Shown here: positions 19,501 to 27,060 of the stretch, piece after piece
Numbering within the stretch: position 1 is the first letter of the stretch
Layout of the letters: every line of letters starts with the position of its first letter
NCBI RefSeq assembly: GCF_016653295.1
Contig: NZ_NHSF01000066.1
Location: forward strand, 1-64,000
Direction of reading: 5' to 3'
DNA: 64,000 nt
DNA from: Halochromatium salexigens
Lineage (GTDB): Bacteria > Pseudomonadota > Gammaproteobacteria > Chromatiales > Chromatiaceae
Notes under the pieces: generated by a model
Seen by the model: the letters and a program-made list of their open reading frames with translations, nothing else
Told to the model about the DNA's origin: nothing
Databases searched by the model: none
Translations under genes and position numbers: made by a program

Positions 19501-20534
19501 ATAGCCGCATAGGCCGGATGCTCGGGCTGCTGCTGAACCTTCGCATTCTTCTTGAAAACGAATGCGTCTTGCGCGAAATTTTTTAGCTTGTCCGGTGCCT
19601 TGGCGCCGTCTGCCCAATCTCCGATCTTGGCCAACAACGCCTTGAATTTCGCCTCCGTGGCACTGTCATGGTAGGTTCCGTGAAGATGCGGACGAAGAGC
19701 TTTCAGCTGTTCGTTGAGTTCCTCACGATGGTTGTGCCACAGCGCTCGCGCCTGCGTTTGCAGACGCTCCCGTTCGAGGCAAGCGGCTAACGACTCGGCT
19801 AGACTGTCGCAGTGAAGCACCTCGCCCTTGTAGCAGAGCGCGGCATCGCGGCGCTTGAGCCACTCGCCGAGCTTGTCCCGTAACGCCTCGGGGGAAGCGA
19901 AAGCTGCGCGAATGCAACGCGCCTCCTCGGCGCTGAGCGGATAAAAGTGCGTGCGCCAGTAGTCGCGCAGGATCTCCAGGATCAGCTCCGTCTGATCGGT
20001 GACCAGCTCGCGCTGGAACAGCCCACGGGTGGCGAAGGCGTGCTCCTGGAGCATGCGCTGACACCAGCCGTGGATCGTGGCGATCGAGGCCTCGTCCATC
20101 CAGTCCGCCGCCTGACGCAGTCGGCGCGCACAGCCGGGCCAGGCCTCGGGCGGATAGTCGGCGCGCAGCATCCGTAGCGGGTCATCATCCACGGTGCTGT
20201 TCGGGCCGAGGTCTTCAGTCGCTGAACGAGCGGCCGTCGCCGGCTCGTCGAACACCGCAGCGGCTTCGACCAGACGCGCGCGGATACGCTCGCGCAGTTC
20301 CTTGGTCGCCGCGTCGGTGAAGGTGACCACCAGGATGTTGGGTGGCATCAGCGCCGTCTCCGCCGGCCTGCCCCGATCGCCATGGCCGAGCACCAAGCGG
20401 ATGTAGAGCAGCGCCAGGGTAAAGGTCTTGCCGGTGCCCGCGCTGGCCTCGATCAGACGGCTGCCATGCAGCGGAAAGGTGAGCGGCTCCAGCGGCTGAT
20501 CGGTGGCCGTGGTGGTGTCCTTCGCAGCCTCCAT
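16509..20534 (-). CDS. recB: Exodeoxyribonuclease V beta subunit RecB
   Basis: A 1341-residue SF1A helicase-nuclease. Walker A is EASAGTGKTFTLALLY near residue 25, motif II LIDEFQDTD near 430, motif VI RLLYVAVTRARHAVW near 865, and the C-terminal nuclease domain shows the key acidic-lysine motif VLDWKSNWLG near 1250. A variable Ala/Pro/Glu-rich linker (about 985-1080) joins helicase and nuclease parts. The ATG at 20534 lies one base past the recC stop and matches the family start; an upstream in-frame start at 20567 would overlap recC. RecB works with RecC and RecD on double-strand ends. Confidence 0.95.
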   Translation of the reverse strand: MEAAKDTTTATDQPLEPLTFPLHGSRLIEASAGTGKTFTLALLYIRLVLGHGDRGRPAETALMPPNILVVTFTDAATKELRERIRARLVEAAAVFDEPATAARSATEDLGPNSTVDDDPLRMLRADYPPEAWPGCARRLRQAADWMDEASIATIHGWCQRMLQEHAFATRGLFQRELVTDQTELILEILRDYWRTHFYPLSAEEARCIRAAFASPEALRDKLGEWLKRRDAALCYKGEVLHCDSLAESLAACLERERLQTQARALWHNHREELNEQLKALRPHLHGTYHDSATEAKFKALLAKIGDWADGAKAPDKLKNFAQDAFVFKKNAKVQQQPEHPAYAAIAAWLHRAETSADEEATEPPTLEACLLAHAKTWVARELPQRLNLRAEMGFDELLRELDAALTPSNPTPASQAQTEDLAATIREQFPVALIDEFQDTDPIQYRIFDAVYEVAKNDPETALVMIGDPKQAIYGFRGADIQTYLAARRATAGRHYTLKINFRSTGSLVEACNRFFGYAEEQPRKAFRFATDNAAENPIPYTKVDAKGRQEQLLIDGIPAKAMTFWQLGGAPDVVNPEGYRASMAAAAAAEVARWLEQAQAGHTGFRESGGSSIYQPLKPKDIAILVKDRKEATAMREALAALRINSVYLSDRDSVFETEEARDLLHWLRACASPTDEGLVRAALVTNTLALPLETLAHWQQDELEWEARVERFGEYRRLWQRQGVLAMLRRLMHDHELPARLLARPYGERFLTNLLHLAEWLQQSATALDGEQALIRHLSEHLDCRGEEFVVRLESDAELIQVVTIHKSKGLEYPLVLLPFICGWREIDGKTRQVPYQDQDATQGKAVQRWLEIAGKNVFGQAWKAADDERLSEDMRLLYVAVTRARHAVWLGIAPLRSGQGEGPQLEKSAIGHVLNGGTKLNSADEIWNALAGLKADSEAINLTAAPSARARGLAAASETTMEPARVPQHSQFQRWWIASYSALRLQGGGAWHEPSTVTNVATSSPSLSAETAAQETTLEEADLDPLSVPEPTAPFRIEAEAASPAAAVIDAADAADASRSVPEDPTPPHALHSLPRGSRYGTFLHGLLEWAATQQGLDAEGQRRRGYAAAADGAHMRRDMLARRCTLRGLDEWIESLDRWLAHLLTREWRLTGLEDASGQTPRLRLRALAPRQTQVEMEFWLESSQVDTGALDRLVQRHCLPGQARPALRADRLNGLLKGFIDLVFEHGGRYYVLDWKSNWLGPDDSAYSTQAMRTAMLAHRYDLQYSLYLLALHRQLRARLPDYDYARDIGGAVYVFLRGSGAASQGLFTDKPPRALIEGLDRLFAGVPLSAIPEDA

Positions 20535-20535
20535 A

Positions 20536-23500
20536 TCAGAGGTCCTCCAGCGTCGGCGTATGGGCAAACAGGGGGGCGTAGACCTGCTCGACCAGGGAGT
20601 GAAAGCCTCGGTTCGAACCTGCGCCCAAGCCTGCGCCCGGATCGGCGCTCAATGCGCCATAGTCGGGCCAATAGCGCCGATAGCCGGGATGGTCGTCGCA
20701 CTCACCGCTGCGGTTGAAGCCTCCTTCGTAGGTTTCCGCCGGGTTCGCACGCCGATCGCCTGCCTCCTTTGCCAGCGCGGCGAAGGCGGTCCTGCAAGCC
20801 AGCGGCAGCAACTGCGTCAGCCCTTCGACATAGCCCTGCAGCAACGCGCGCAGATGCGCTTGCGCCTCATCCGGTGCGAGCGGGGCCAGGATCACCGCGC
20901 TGCCCGGGCCGATCAGCCAGCTGGTGGTCGGCGCCTCGCACTGAGCGGCCAGATGCGCGGGCCAGCGGCGCACCAGGTGGTACCATTTGAGCCGTTGGTC
21001 CTTGACCAGCTCACTGGCCTGCAGGGTCAGGCGCAGGCGCTCGCCATCGGCTGCCGCGCGCAGGCCGGTCAGGCGATCCTCCAGGACCAGCCCTGCCTGC
21101 TCGAGGTGCACCACCTGGTTCGGCAGCGACTGCGGATGCGCCGCGAGCAGCGCTTGGTAGCGCGCCAGCGGCGCGGTCAGCGCCGCCGTCAGTTGCTCGA
21201 CCCAGGGGGCATCGAAGGGCTTCAGCGGCAGTTGACCCGTGCGCGCAAGGCGCCCGATGGCCCGCTCGAGCCCCTCGTCGAGCGTCCGCTCCGGGGTCTG
21301 CACCCACTGGAGCGCAACCGCGTCGATGACCTGCTGGCGCAACCGCCAGCCACTGAGCGCATCGATGGCGAAGGGCTCGACATCCTCGCTCTGCTCGACC
21401 TCGCGCTCCAACGATGCCTGCAGGCGCTGGGTATAGAAGGTGCGCACCGGATGGCGCAGAAAGTGCCCGAGGGTGGCCAGTTGGATCGGGCCATCGATGC
21501 TGGGTGGAGGCAGACTCGGCGGCTGCTCCCGTTTGGGCGCTGGTCGGGATGCCGGAGCGGAGGTCGTTTCAGTCGTTGGCCTGCTGTCAGAGACAGCGCC
21601 CGGGGAAGGGGCCGCACGATGCAACGCACGCCATTCGTGGGCATAGGTGAACAGGCGCGGATCGCGTCCGGGCTCGAAGTAGCGCCGGCTGAAGGGCTGC
21701 AGCGGATGCTCGGTGGTGAGCGCGGTGACCAGCGCATCTGCTGCCACACTCGCATTCGCCGCAGCCGCCAGCGGCCAACCGGCGGCCAGGTGATCGCGCA
21801 GCTGTCCGACCAGCACCGAAGGGGGGCGCGGGCTGTTGTCGCGGAGGCTGCGTCCGACCCAGCTGATGACCAACTGCTCGCGCGCCGAGAGCAGCGCCTC
21901 CAGGAACAGATAGCGATCATCCTCGCGCCGGGAACGATCGCCGGGCCGATAATCATGGGCCATCAGATCGAAATCGACCGGACGGCGGCTGCGCGGGTAG
22001 TCGCCGTCGTTCATGCCGAGCAGCCAGATCTGGCGGAATGGGATCGCGCGCATCGGCATCAGGGTGGCGAAATTCACGCTGCCATCCAGGAAGCGCTGGC
22101 TCAGTGTCGGCTCATCGAGCCGCGTCAACAGCGAGCGGCGCACCACCTCCAGCGGCAGCGGCTCGTCGCCCAGCCCGCCGCGCGCCCCCTCCTGCTGCCA
22201 CTGCTCCAGGGCCTCGCGCAGGCCTGCCAGGGTCAGCTCCTCGGTTTCGCTCTCGGCGCTGAAGCAGTCCTCGAGCAAACTCGCGATGAGGACCGCCCAG
22301 GCCTTGGCCGAGCGCGGCTGCTGGAGTTGCGTCCAGTAGTGGACCAGGGTCTGCAGCAAGGCATCGAGGCGCCCGACCAGGGCCGACTCGAGCCCCCCGA
22401 CCTCGGCGTAGGGTTCCACCTCGTGCCAGGGGTCGCTGTCGCCGGTGGCGAAGCCGAGCAGCATGCGCTCGAGACCGAAGCGCCAACTGTTCTGCTCCAG
22501 GCCCGCAGGCAGGCCAAGCCCGGCGCGCTGCGCGGCATCGAGCCCCCAGCGGATCTGCGCACCGGCGACCCATTGACGCAGCCGTGGCAGGTCCGACTCC
22601 TGCAGCCCGAAGCGCGCGCGCAGGGCCGGGATGTCGAGCAGGTCCAGCACGTCGCTGGTCGACAGCCGCGCCTGCGGCAGGTTGAGCAGGGTCTCCAGAC
22701 CGATCAGCAGCGGGTTGCGCTGGCGCTCGCCCTGATCGGCGATGTGGAACGGGATAAAGCGCGGATCATCGCGGGCCAGCCGGCCGAAGACGGCCTCGAT
22801 GTGCGGTGCGTAGGTGGCGATGTCCGGCACCATGATCAGGATGTCGCGCGGTGACAGTGGGGTCGTCGCGGACGCCTCATCGCCGGTCTTGGCGGCCGCG
22901 AAGGCGGCGAGCAGTTGGTCCTGCAGGATCTCGATCTCACGCTGCGGGCTGTGAGCGACCTGAAACACCAGGCTGTGGTCGCGGCGCGGGTCGATCGCGG
23001 TATTCAGGGCGCGCCGCTCCTGGAGGGTGCGCAGCTCCAGGATGTCGTCCTGCAGTTGCTGCAGCAAACTGGCGGTGCCGGCGGTGTCTGGGTCGATCGG
23101 GGACTCGAACAGATCGATCTTGAGGCGCTGGGCGGCGAAGTGCTGTTCGTACTGCGTGCGATCGTCGTGCTCATCGAGCAGGCGGATGTAGTCGCGCCCC
23201 TGCTTGCCCCAGGCCGCGAGCAGCGGATGACCGTGCAGGTGCAGCGTCTGTTCATCGAGGCCGTCGGGCACTTTGCGCTCGGCGCTCCGTTGGTAGGTCC
23301 GGCGGAACAGCTCGCGGCCCTCGACGATATCGCCCCAATAGTGTCGGCTCGGGTTGTTCACTAGGAGCATGACCTGGGCGACCGGGGCGATGGCTTCGAG
23401 CACCTCGATGGTCTGGCGTGGCAGCGAGGAGATGCCGAAGACGATGACCCGGCGCGGCAGGTCCTCCGGTCGCGTCTCCGGGGTCAGCGCCTTGGCCTGC

Positions 23501-24309
23501 GTCAGGAAGCGGGTGTGGATCTCAGCGCGGCTGGCCTCGAGGCCCCCGCTGGCGAGCGTTGCCTTCTCCGTGTCCGTGCCTGCGCCCATGCCCGTGCCGC
23601 TCAGATCCTGCTTCAGCCGCCGCCACAACAGCGATTGCCAGCGCTGATCCTCGGGCAAGGCAACGCGCTCGCCGTTCGGTCGGATCAGCACATCCTCACC
23701 CTGCTGCCAGGCGGCGAGCCAGTCGGCACGGTAGACCTGATACTGATCGTAGAGATCGGCCAGCCGCTCGGCGAGTTGGTGGCGCCGGCGCGCGCGCCCG
23801 TCGTGGTGCGGATCGGCATCGAGGAAACCGCGCAGCGGGGCGAGCCAGCCCTGCTCGGCGCCGTGGTCGGCGAGGTCTTCGAGCGCGCCCAGCAGTCGGT
23901 AGAGCCGCCAGCCGAGGGGCACCTTGTCATAGGCCGAGACATCCGGCAGGTCGCCGAGTACGGCGCGGTAGGCCTGCCACAGGAAGCGCCCGGGCAGCAT
24001 CATGTCCAGTGCTGCGGCGATGCCGCAGCCGCCCTCTGTCGCATCGGATGACAGCGTCCCGGACGCCCCCGCCCCGGACGCCACGCCGGCCCTCGCCATC
24101 GGGTCATCGGCGGGCAGCGCCGCCAGCGCGAGTTTCAGCCACTGGCCGATGCCGTTGCTCTGCACCAGGATGGCTTCGTTTTCCAGCGGATGCAGCGGAT
24201 GCCGTCTGAGCCAGGTGCTGAGCAACCCGCGCAGGGACTCCAGCCGGTTCGCCTGGATGAGCATGAAGCCCGTCGGCCAGTCGTTGGTGTGATCCGTCTT
24301 TTGCTCCAT
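20536..24309 (-). CDS. recC: Exodeoxyribonuclease V gamma subunit RecC
   Basis: A 1257-residue RecC, the subunit that splits the duplex and recognises Chi. It shows the inactive helicase fold typical of RecC: LIQANRLESLRGLLSTWL at the start, LVQSNGIGQWLKLALA, MVPDIATYAPHIEAVFG and the C-terminal nuclease-like region. Family members often begin near FMLIQANRLE, so the true start may be the ATG at 24264 rather than 24309. Several inserts rich in Gly, Ala and Thr occur (for example around residues 80-95 and 905-925). Gene order recC-recB-recD differs from the enterobacterial recC-ptrA-recB-recD by lacking ptrA. Confidence 0.94.
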   Translation of the reverse strand: MEQKTDHTNDWPTGFMLIQANRLESLRGLLSTWLRRHPLHPLENEAILVQSNGIGQWLKLALAALPADDPMARAGVASGAGASGTLSSDATEGGCGIAAALDMMLPGRFLWQAYRAVLGDLPDVSAYDKVPLGWRLYRLLGALEDLADHGAEQGWLAPLRGFLDADPHHDGRARRRHQLAERLADLYDQYQVYRADWLAAWQQGEDVLIRPNGERVALPEDQRWQSLLWRRLKQDLSGTGMGAGTDTEKATLASGGLEASRAEIHTRFLTQAKALTPETRPEDLPRRVIVFGISSLPRQTIEVLEAIAPVAQVMLLVNNPSRHYWGDIVEGRELFRRTYQRSAERKVPDGLDEQTLHLHGHPLLAAWGKQGRDYIRLLDEHDDRTQYEQHFAAQRLKIDLFESPIDPDTAGTASLLQQLQDDILELRTLQERRALNTAIDPRRDHSLVFQVAHSPQREIEILQDQLLAAFAAAKTGDEASATTPLSPRDILIMVPDIATYAPHIEAVFGRLARDDPRFIPFHIADQGERQRNPLLIGLETLLNLPQARLSTSDVLDLLDIPALRARFGLQESDLPRLRQWVAGAQIRWGLDAAQRAGLGLPAGLEQNSWRFGLERMLLGFATGDSDPWHEVEPYAEVGGLESALVGRLDALLQTLVHYWTQLQQPRSAKAWAVLIASLLEDCFSAESETEELTLAGLREALEQWQQEGARGGLGDEPLPLEVVRRSLLTRLDEPTLSQRFLDGSVNFATLMPMRAIPFRQIWLLGMNDGDYPRSRRPVDFDLMAHDYRPGDRSRREDDRYLFLEALLSAREQLVISWVGRSLRDNSPRPPSVLVGQLRDHLAAGWPLAAAANASVAADALVTALTTEHPLQPFSRRYFEPGRDPRLFTYAHEWRALHRAAPSPGAVSDSRPTTETTSAPASRPAPKREQPPSLPPPSIDGPIQLATLGHFLRHPVRTFYTQRLQASLEREVEQSEDVEPFAIDALSGWRLRQQVIDAVALQWVQTPERTLDEGLERAIGRLARTGQLPLKPFDAPWVEQLTAALTAPLARYQALLAAHPQSLPNQVVHLEQAGLVLEDRLTGLRAAADGERLRLTLQASELVKDQRLKWYHLVRRWPAHLAAQCEAPTTSWLIGPGSAVILAPLAPDEAQAHLRALLQGYVEGLTQLLPLACRTAFAALAKEAGDRRANPAETYEGGFNRSGECDDHPGYRRYWPDYGALSADPGAGLGAGSNRGFHSLVEQVYAPLFAHTPTLEDL

Positions 24310-24319
24310 CCACTCGCTC

Positions 24320-24538
24320 CTATTGCAAGGGTATCGACTGCTGAAATTCGTTGTAAGTCCGCGTTCTACGTGCCAGAAGTCGTGCGCGTTCGCGGACCTG
24401 TGCCAGCATGGAGGTCGAGCGTGCGCGTGCCTCGCGCTGTTGCCGCGCCCAACGCGCCTCGAGCCGATGGAACTCGAAGCCTCGGGTTATCAGCGCTTCT
24501 CGGCGTTCGTCGCAACGCGCTCCATCGCCAGCAGACAC
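24320..24538 (-). CDS. Possible small basic protein, doubtful
   Basis: A 72-residue open frame rich in Arg and Glu (for example RLEARWARQQREARARS) that overlaps the last 49 bases of the MFS gene and fills the gap before recC. It would form a single charged helix. No family is recognised and no ribosome site is clear. It could equally be a chance frame in GC-rich DNA. Apart from it, 24310-24489 holds nothing I can name. Confidence 0.2.
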   Translation of the reverse strand: MSAGDGARCDERREALITRGFEFHRLEARWARQQREARARSTSMLAQVRERARLLARRTRTYNEFQQSIPLQ

Positions 24539-25692
24539 AGCAGCCCGAGCACCATGATCACGCCGACCATGATCAGCGAATCATCGAAGGTGCCGCGCAG
24601 CTCGGCCAGCTCACCGGCGACCACTGGGGCGATGATCTGCGCGATGCCGTAGCCGACCGTCAATCGCGCCATGATCTGCGCCGGATGCGCCGGATAACGC
24701 ACCCCGACCATGGTCAAGACCAAGGAGACGATGCCGATGAAGGTGAGGCCAAACAGCAGCGAGCTGGCAATCGCCGCTGCCAAGGAGGCGCTGAAGACCG
24801 GCAGCAGGATGCCGATGATCTGCAGCAAATAGGCGGTCTGCAGCGAACGCAAATACCCCAAGCGGCGCGCGATCCGGTCCCAGAGGACCGGGGCCGGGGC
24901 TGCGGCGAGGCCGACCAGCAGCCACATCAGCCCCCCCTGCCCGCTCAGCGCCGGCTGCTGCTCGGTGATCAGCACCGTGAAGGTGGCGTTGATCGTGTAA
25001 CCGAAGCCGGCGCACAGATAGGCCGCTTGTAGCAGCCACAACCACAGCGGACCGGGCTCACTGGCGGCCTCGCGCGAGTGGGCGCTCAGCGGAACCCCCT
25101 GATTGGGCCGCGGCAGCCCGTACCAGGCCGGGATCAACAGCAGCAAGCCAACGCCGGTGAGCAGCCACCACTGGCCGCGCCAGTCGGTATAGGGCGCGGC
25201 CAGTTCCACCAGCAGCCCGCCGAGGACGATCCCCAGCCCGAGCCCGCTGAAGTGCAGACCCAACTCGCTGCGATGCCCATGGCGGATCAGCCAGTTGAGG
25301 ATCAGCCCGGAGCCGAGCATCAGCCCGCCGGCGGTACTGACCCCGGCCAGATAGCGGCTCAGGCCCCAGATCCAGGCCTCCTCCAAGCGGGGTATCATCG
25401 GCATGAACTCAGTCAGCGGCATCATCGCCGTGGTGGCGACCGCCAACAGCAGGCTGATCCGGTACAGCCGATCCTTGCGCATCAGATCCTTCATCCGCGT
25501 GACCACGAGCACACCGGTGAGATAACCGAGATAATTCCAACCCGCGAGCCAGCCGGCAAGCGCATCACTCAGGCCGGTCTGTGCCTGCATATAGGCCAGC
25601 ATCGGGGTGTAGGCAAAGCGCGCCACCCCCATGGTGAGCACCAGCGCGCAGATCCCGGAGAGGAGAACGAAGGTTCGGTTTGGCGACATCAT
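24490..25692 (-). CDS. YbfB/YjiJ family MFS transporter
   Basis: A 400-residue inner-membrane protein with 12 predicted transmembrane helices. The N-terminus (LLSGICALVLTMGVARFAYTP) and the loop LAGWNYLGYLTG are characteristic of the YbfB/YjiJ branch of the major facilitator superfamily, whose substrates are mostly unknown. A TM-2/3 basic loop (VTRMKDLMRKDRLYR) follows. It is transcribed away from the RND efflux genes; the 176 bp between them must hold both promoters, and a poor -35/-10 pair for this gene may lie at 25767-25772 and 25744-25749. Confidence 0.85.
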   Translation of the reverse strand: MMSPNRTFVLLSGICALVLTMGVARFAYTPMLAYMQAQTGLSDALAGWLAGWNYLGYLTGVLVVTRMKDLMRKDRLYRISLLLAVATTAMMPLTEFMPMIPRLEEAWIWGLSRYLAGVSTAGGLMLGSGLILNWLIRHGHRSELGLHFSGLGLGIVLGGLLVELAAPYTDWRGQWWLLTGVGLLLLIPAWYGLPRPNQGVPLSAHSREAASEPGPLWLWLLQAAYLCAGFGYTINATFTVLITEQQPALSGQGGLMWLLVGLAAAPAPVLWDRIARRLGYLRSLQTAYLLQIIGILLPVFSASLAAAIASSLLFGLTFIGIVSLVLTMVGVRYPAHPAQIMARLTVGYGIAQIIAPVVAGELAELRGTFDDSLIMVGVIMVLGLLCLLAMERVATNAEKR

Positions 25693-25868
25693 CGGCGAAC
25701 TCCAAGGCCCTCATCGTCACTAAAACATCGTCTACAGCACTTCTGTATACTTGCGACTCATACTCAAAACAAATGTTTGAATCCAAGCGATTGAATGAAG
25801 TGGCCCCTAAGCCACCAAGTCGCCTTGATCTCCTGCTTGGTTTCCTTCGCTGCCAACGGACTTGATCG

Positions 25869-27056
25869 ATGATCTTACGCTCGCTGCTCGTCATCCTCAT
25901 CCTCGCGCTGCTCGGCGGGGGCCTCGCCTTGCTCAAGTATCAACAGATCCAAGAGTCGATGGCGCAGCTCTCGCAATCGCAGCCGCCTTCGACGGTTACC
26001 GCCACCGAGGTCCAAACGACGCGCTGGCAGCCGCGCTTGCAAGCGGTCGGCAATGTGCAGTCGGTGCAGGGCGTGGTCGTCAATAACGAGGTCGCTGGTC
26101 AGGTCAAGCGCATCTTGTTCGAATCCGGTGACCAGGTCACGGATGGGCAAGCACTGGTGCAGCTTGATACCGAGGTCGATGAGGCCGCGCTCGTTGGACT
26201 GAGGGCTAGTCTGAACCTCGCGCGGCTGCAGCTCGAGCGCAACCAGAAGCTACTGCGTGATCGCGCGGTGTCCCAGGGCGATGTCGACGAACTCAATGCC
26301 CGCGTCGCCGAGTCCCTCGCCCAGGTGCGCGAGAAAGAGGCGCTGATCCGCAAGAAGACCATCCTCGCCCCCTTCGACGGCCAGCTCGGGATTCGCCGCG
26401 TCAACCTCGGTCAATTCCTCGATGCCGGCTCGGCGATCGTCGAACTCGAAGCAATTGATCCCGTCTATGTCGACTATGCCCTCCCCGAACGACAGCTCTC
26501 TGAGATCGAGGTCGATCAACGGGTCGAGGTCAAGGTCAATGCCTATCCGGGGCGGGTCTTCGAGGGTCGTATCCAGGCGATCAGCCCGGCCGTCAACCGT
26601 GAAACCCGCAACATCCAGGTGCGGGCCTTAGTACCGAACCCGGATCGCCTCTTGCTGCCGGGAATGTTCGCCAAGATCGAGACCCTGATGGCGGCACGCG
26701 ACGCTGTGCTCACGTTGCCGCGCCAAGCCATCACGTTCAACACCTATGGCGATTCGGTGTTCGTGATCGAGCCAAGCGATGATCAGCAGGAGTCCGGGCA
26801 GAACTCCAAGCAGGACTCAGGACAAGCGTCAGGGCTCATTGTGCAACGGCGCCAGGTCAAGACCGGTGCTGTGCGTGAGCAAGCCGTCGAAATCCTGAGC
26901 GGACTCGAGGCGGGCGAGCGGGTCGTCCTGGCCGGACAGGTGAAGCTGCGCAATGGAGCGAGCGTCAAGGTCGTCGAGGATGAGGATCAGGTCGCGCCGG
27001 AAAAGACGGAAGCAGCGCCGCCGAGCGAGAACGCTGACGCCGACAGCGAGGCCTAA
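25869..27056 (+). CDS. RND efflux periplasmic adaptor subunit
   Basis: A 395-residue membrane-fusion protein. One N-terminal transmembrane anchor (about 5-24) is followed by the split lipoyl domain (GVVVNNEVAGQVKRILFESG and the matching half IRKKTILAPFDGQLGIRRV), a short coiled-coil hairpin (about 108-160), a beta-barrel domain and a membrane-proximal domain. The C-terminal tail is Glu/Ala-rich. It bridges the RND pump encoded 4 bp downstream to an outer-membrane channel, which is not encoded here, so a TolC-like partner must come from elsewhere. Confidence 0.92.
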   Translation: MILRSLLVILILALLGGGLALLKYQQIQESMAQLSQSQPPSTVTATEVQTTRWQPRLQAVGNVQSVQGVVVNNEVAGQVKRILFESGDQVTDGQALVQLDTEVDEAALVGLRASLNLARLQLERNQKLLRDRAVSQGDVDELNARVAESLAQVREKEALIRKKTILAPFDGQLGIRRVNLGQFLDAGSAIVELEAIDPVYVDYALPERQLSEIEVDQRVEVKVNAYPGRVFEGRIQAISPAVNRETRNIQVRALVPNPDRLLLPGMFAKIETLMAARDAVLTLPRQAITFNTYGDSVFVIEPSDDQQESGQNSKQDSGQASGLIVQRRQVKTGAVREQAVEILSGLEAGERVVLAGQVKLRNGASVKVVEDEDQVAPEKTEAAPPSENADADSEA

Positions 27057-27060
27057 ACCG

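Noticed and set aside
20503-22854. Long open frame of 783 codons on the plus strand
   Set aside because: It lies wholly opposite recC, whose protein is clearly conserved; long antisense frames are expected in GC-rich genes, and the translation has no recognisable domain.
25744-25772. Sigma-70-like boxes TTGTTT and TATACA, 17 bp apart, reading into the MFS gene
   Set aside because: Only about half of the bases match consensus; position is suitable but the evidence is too weak for a feature of its own.
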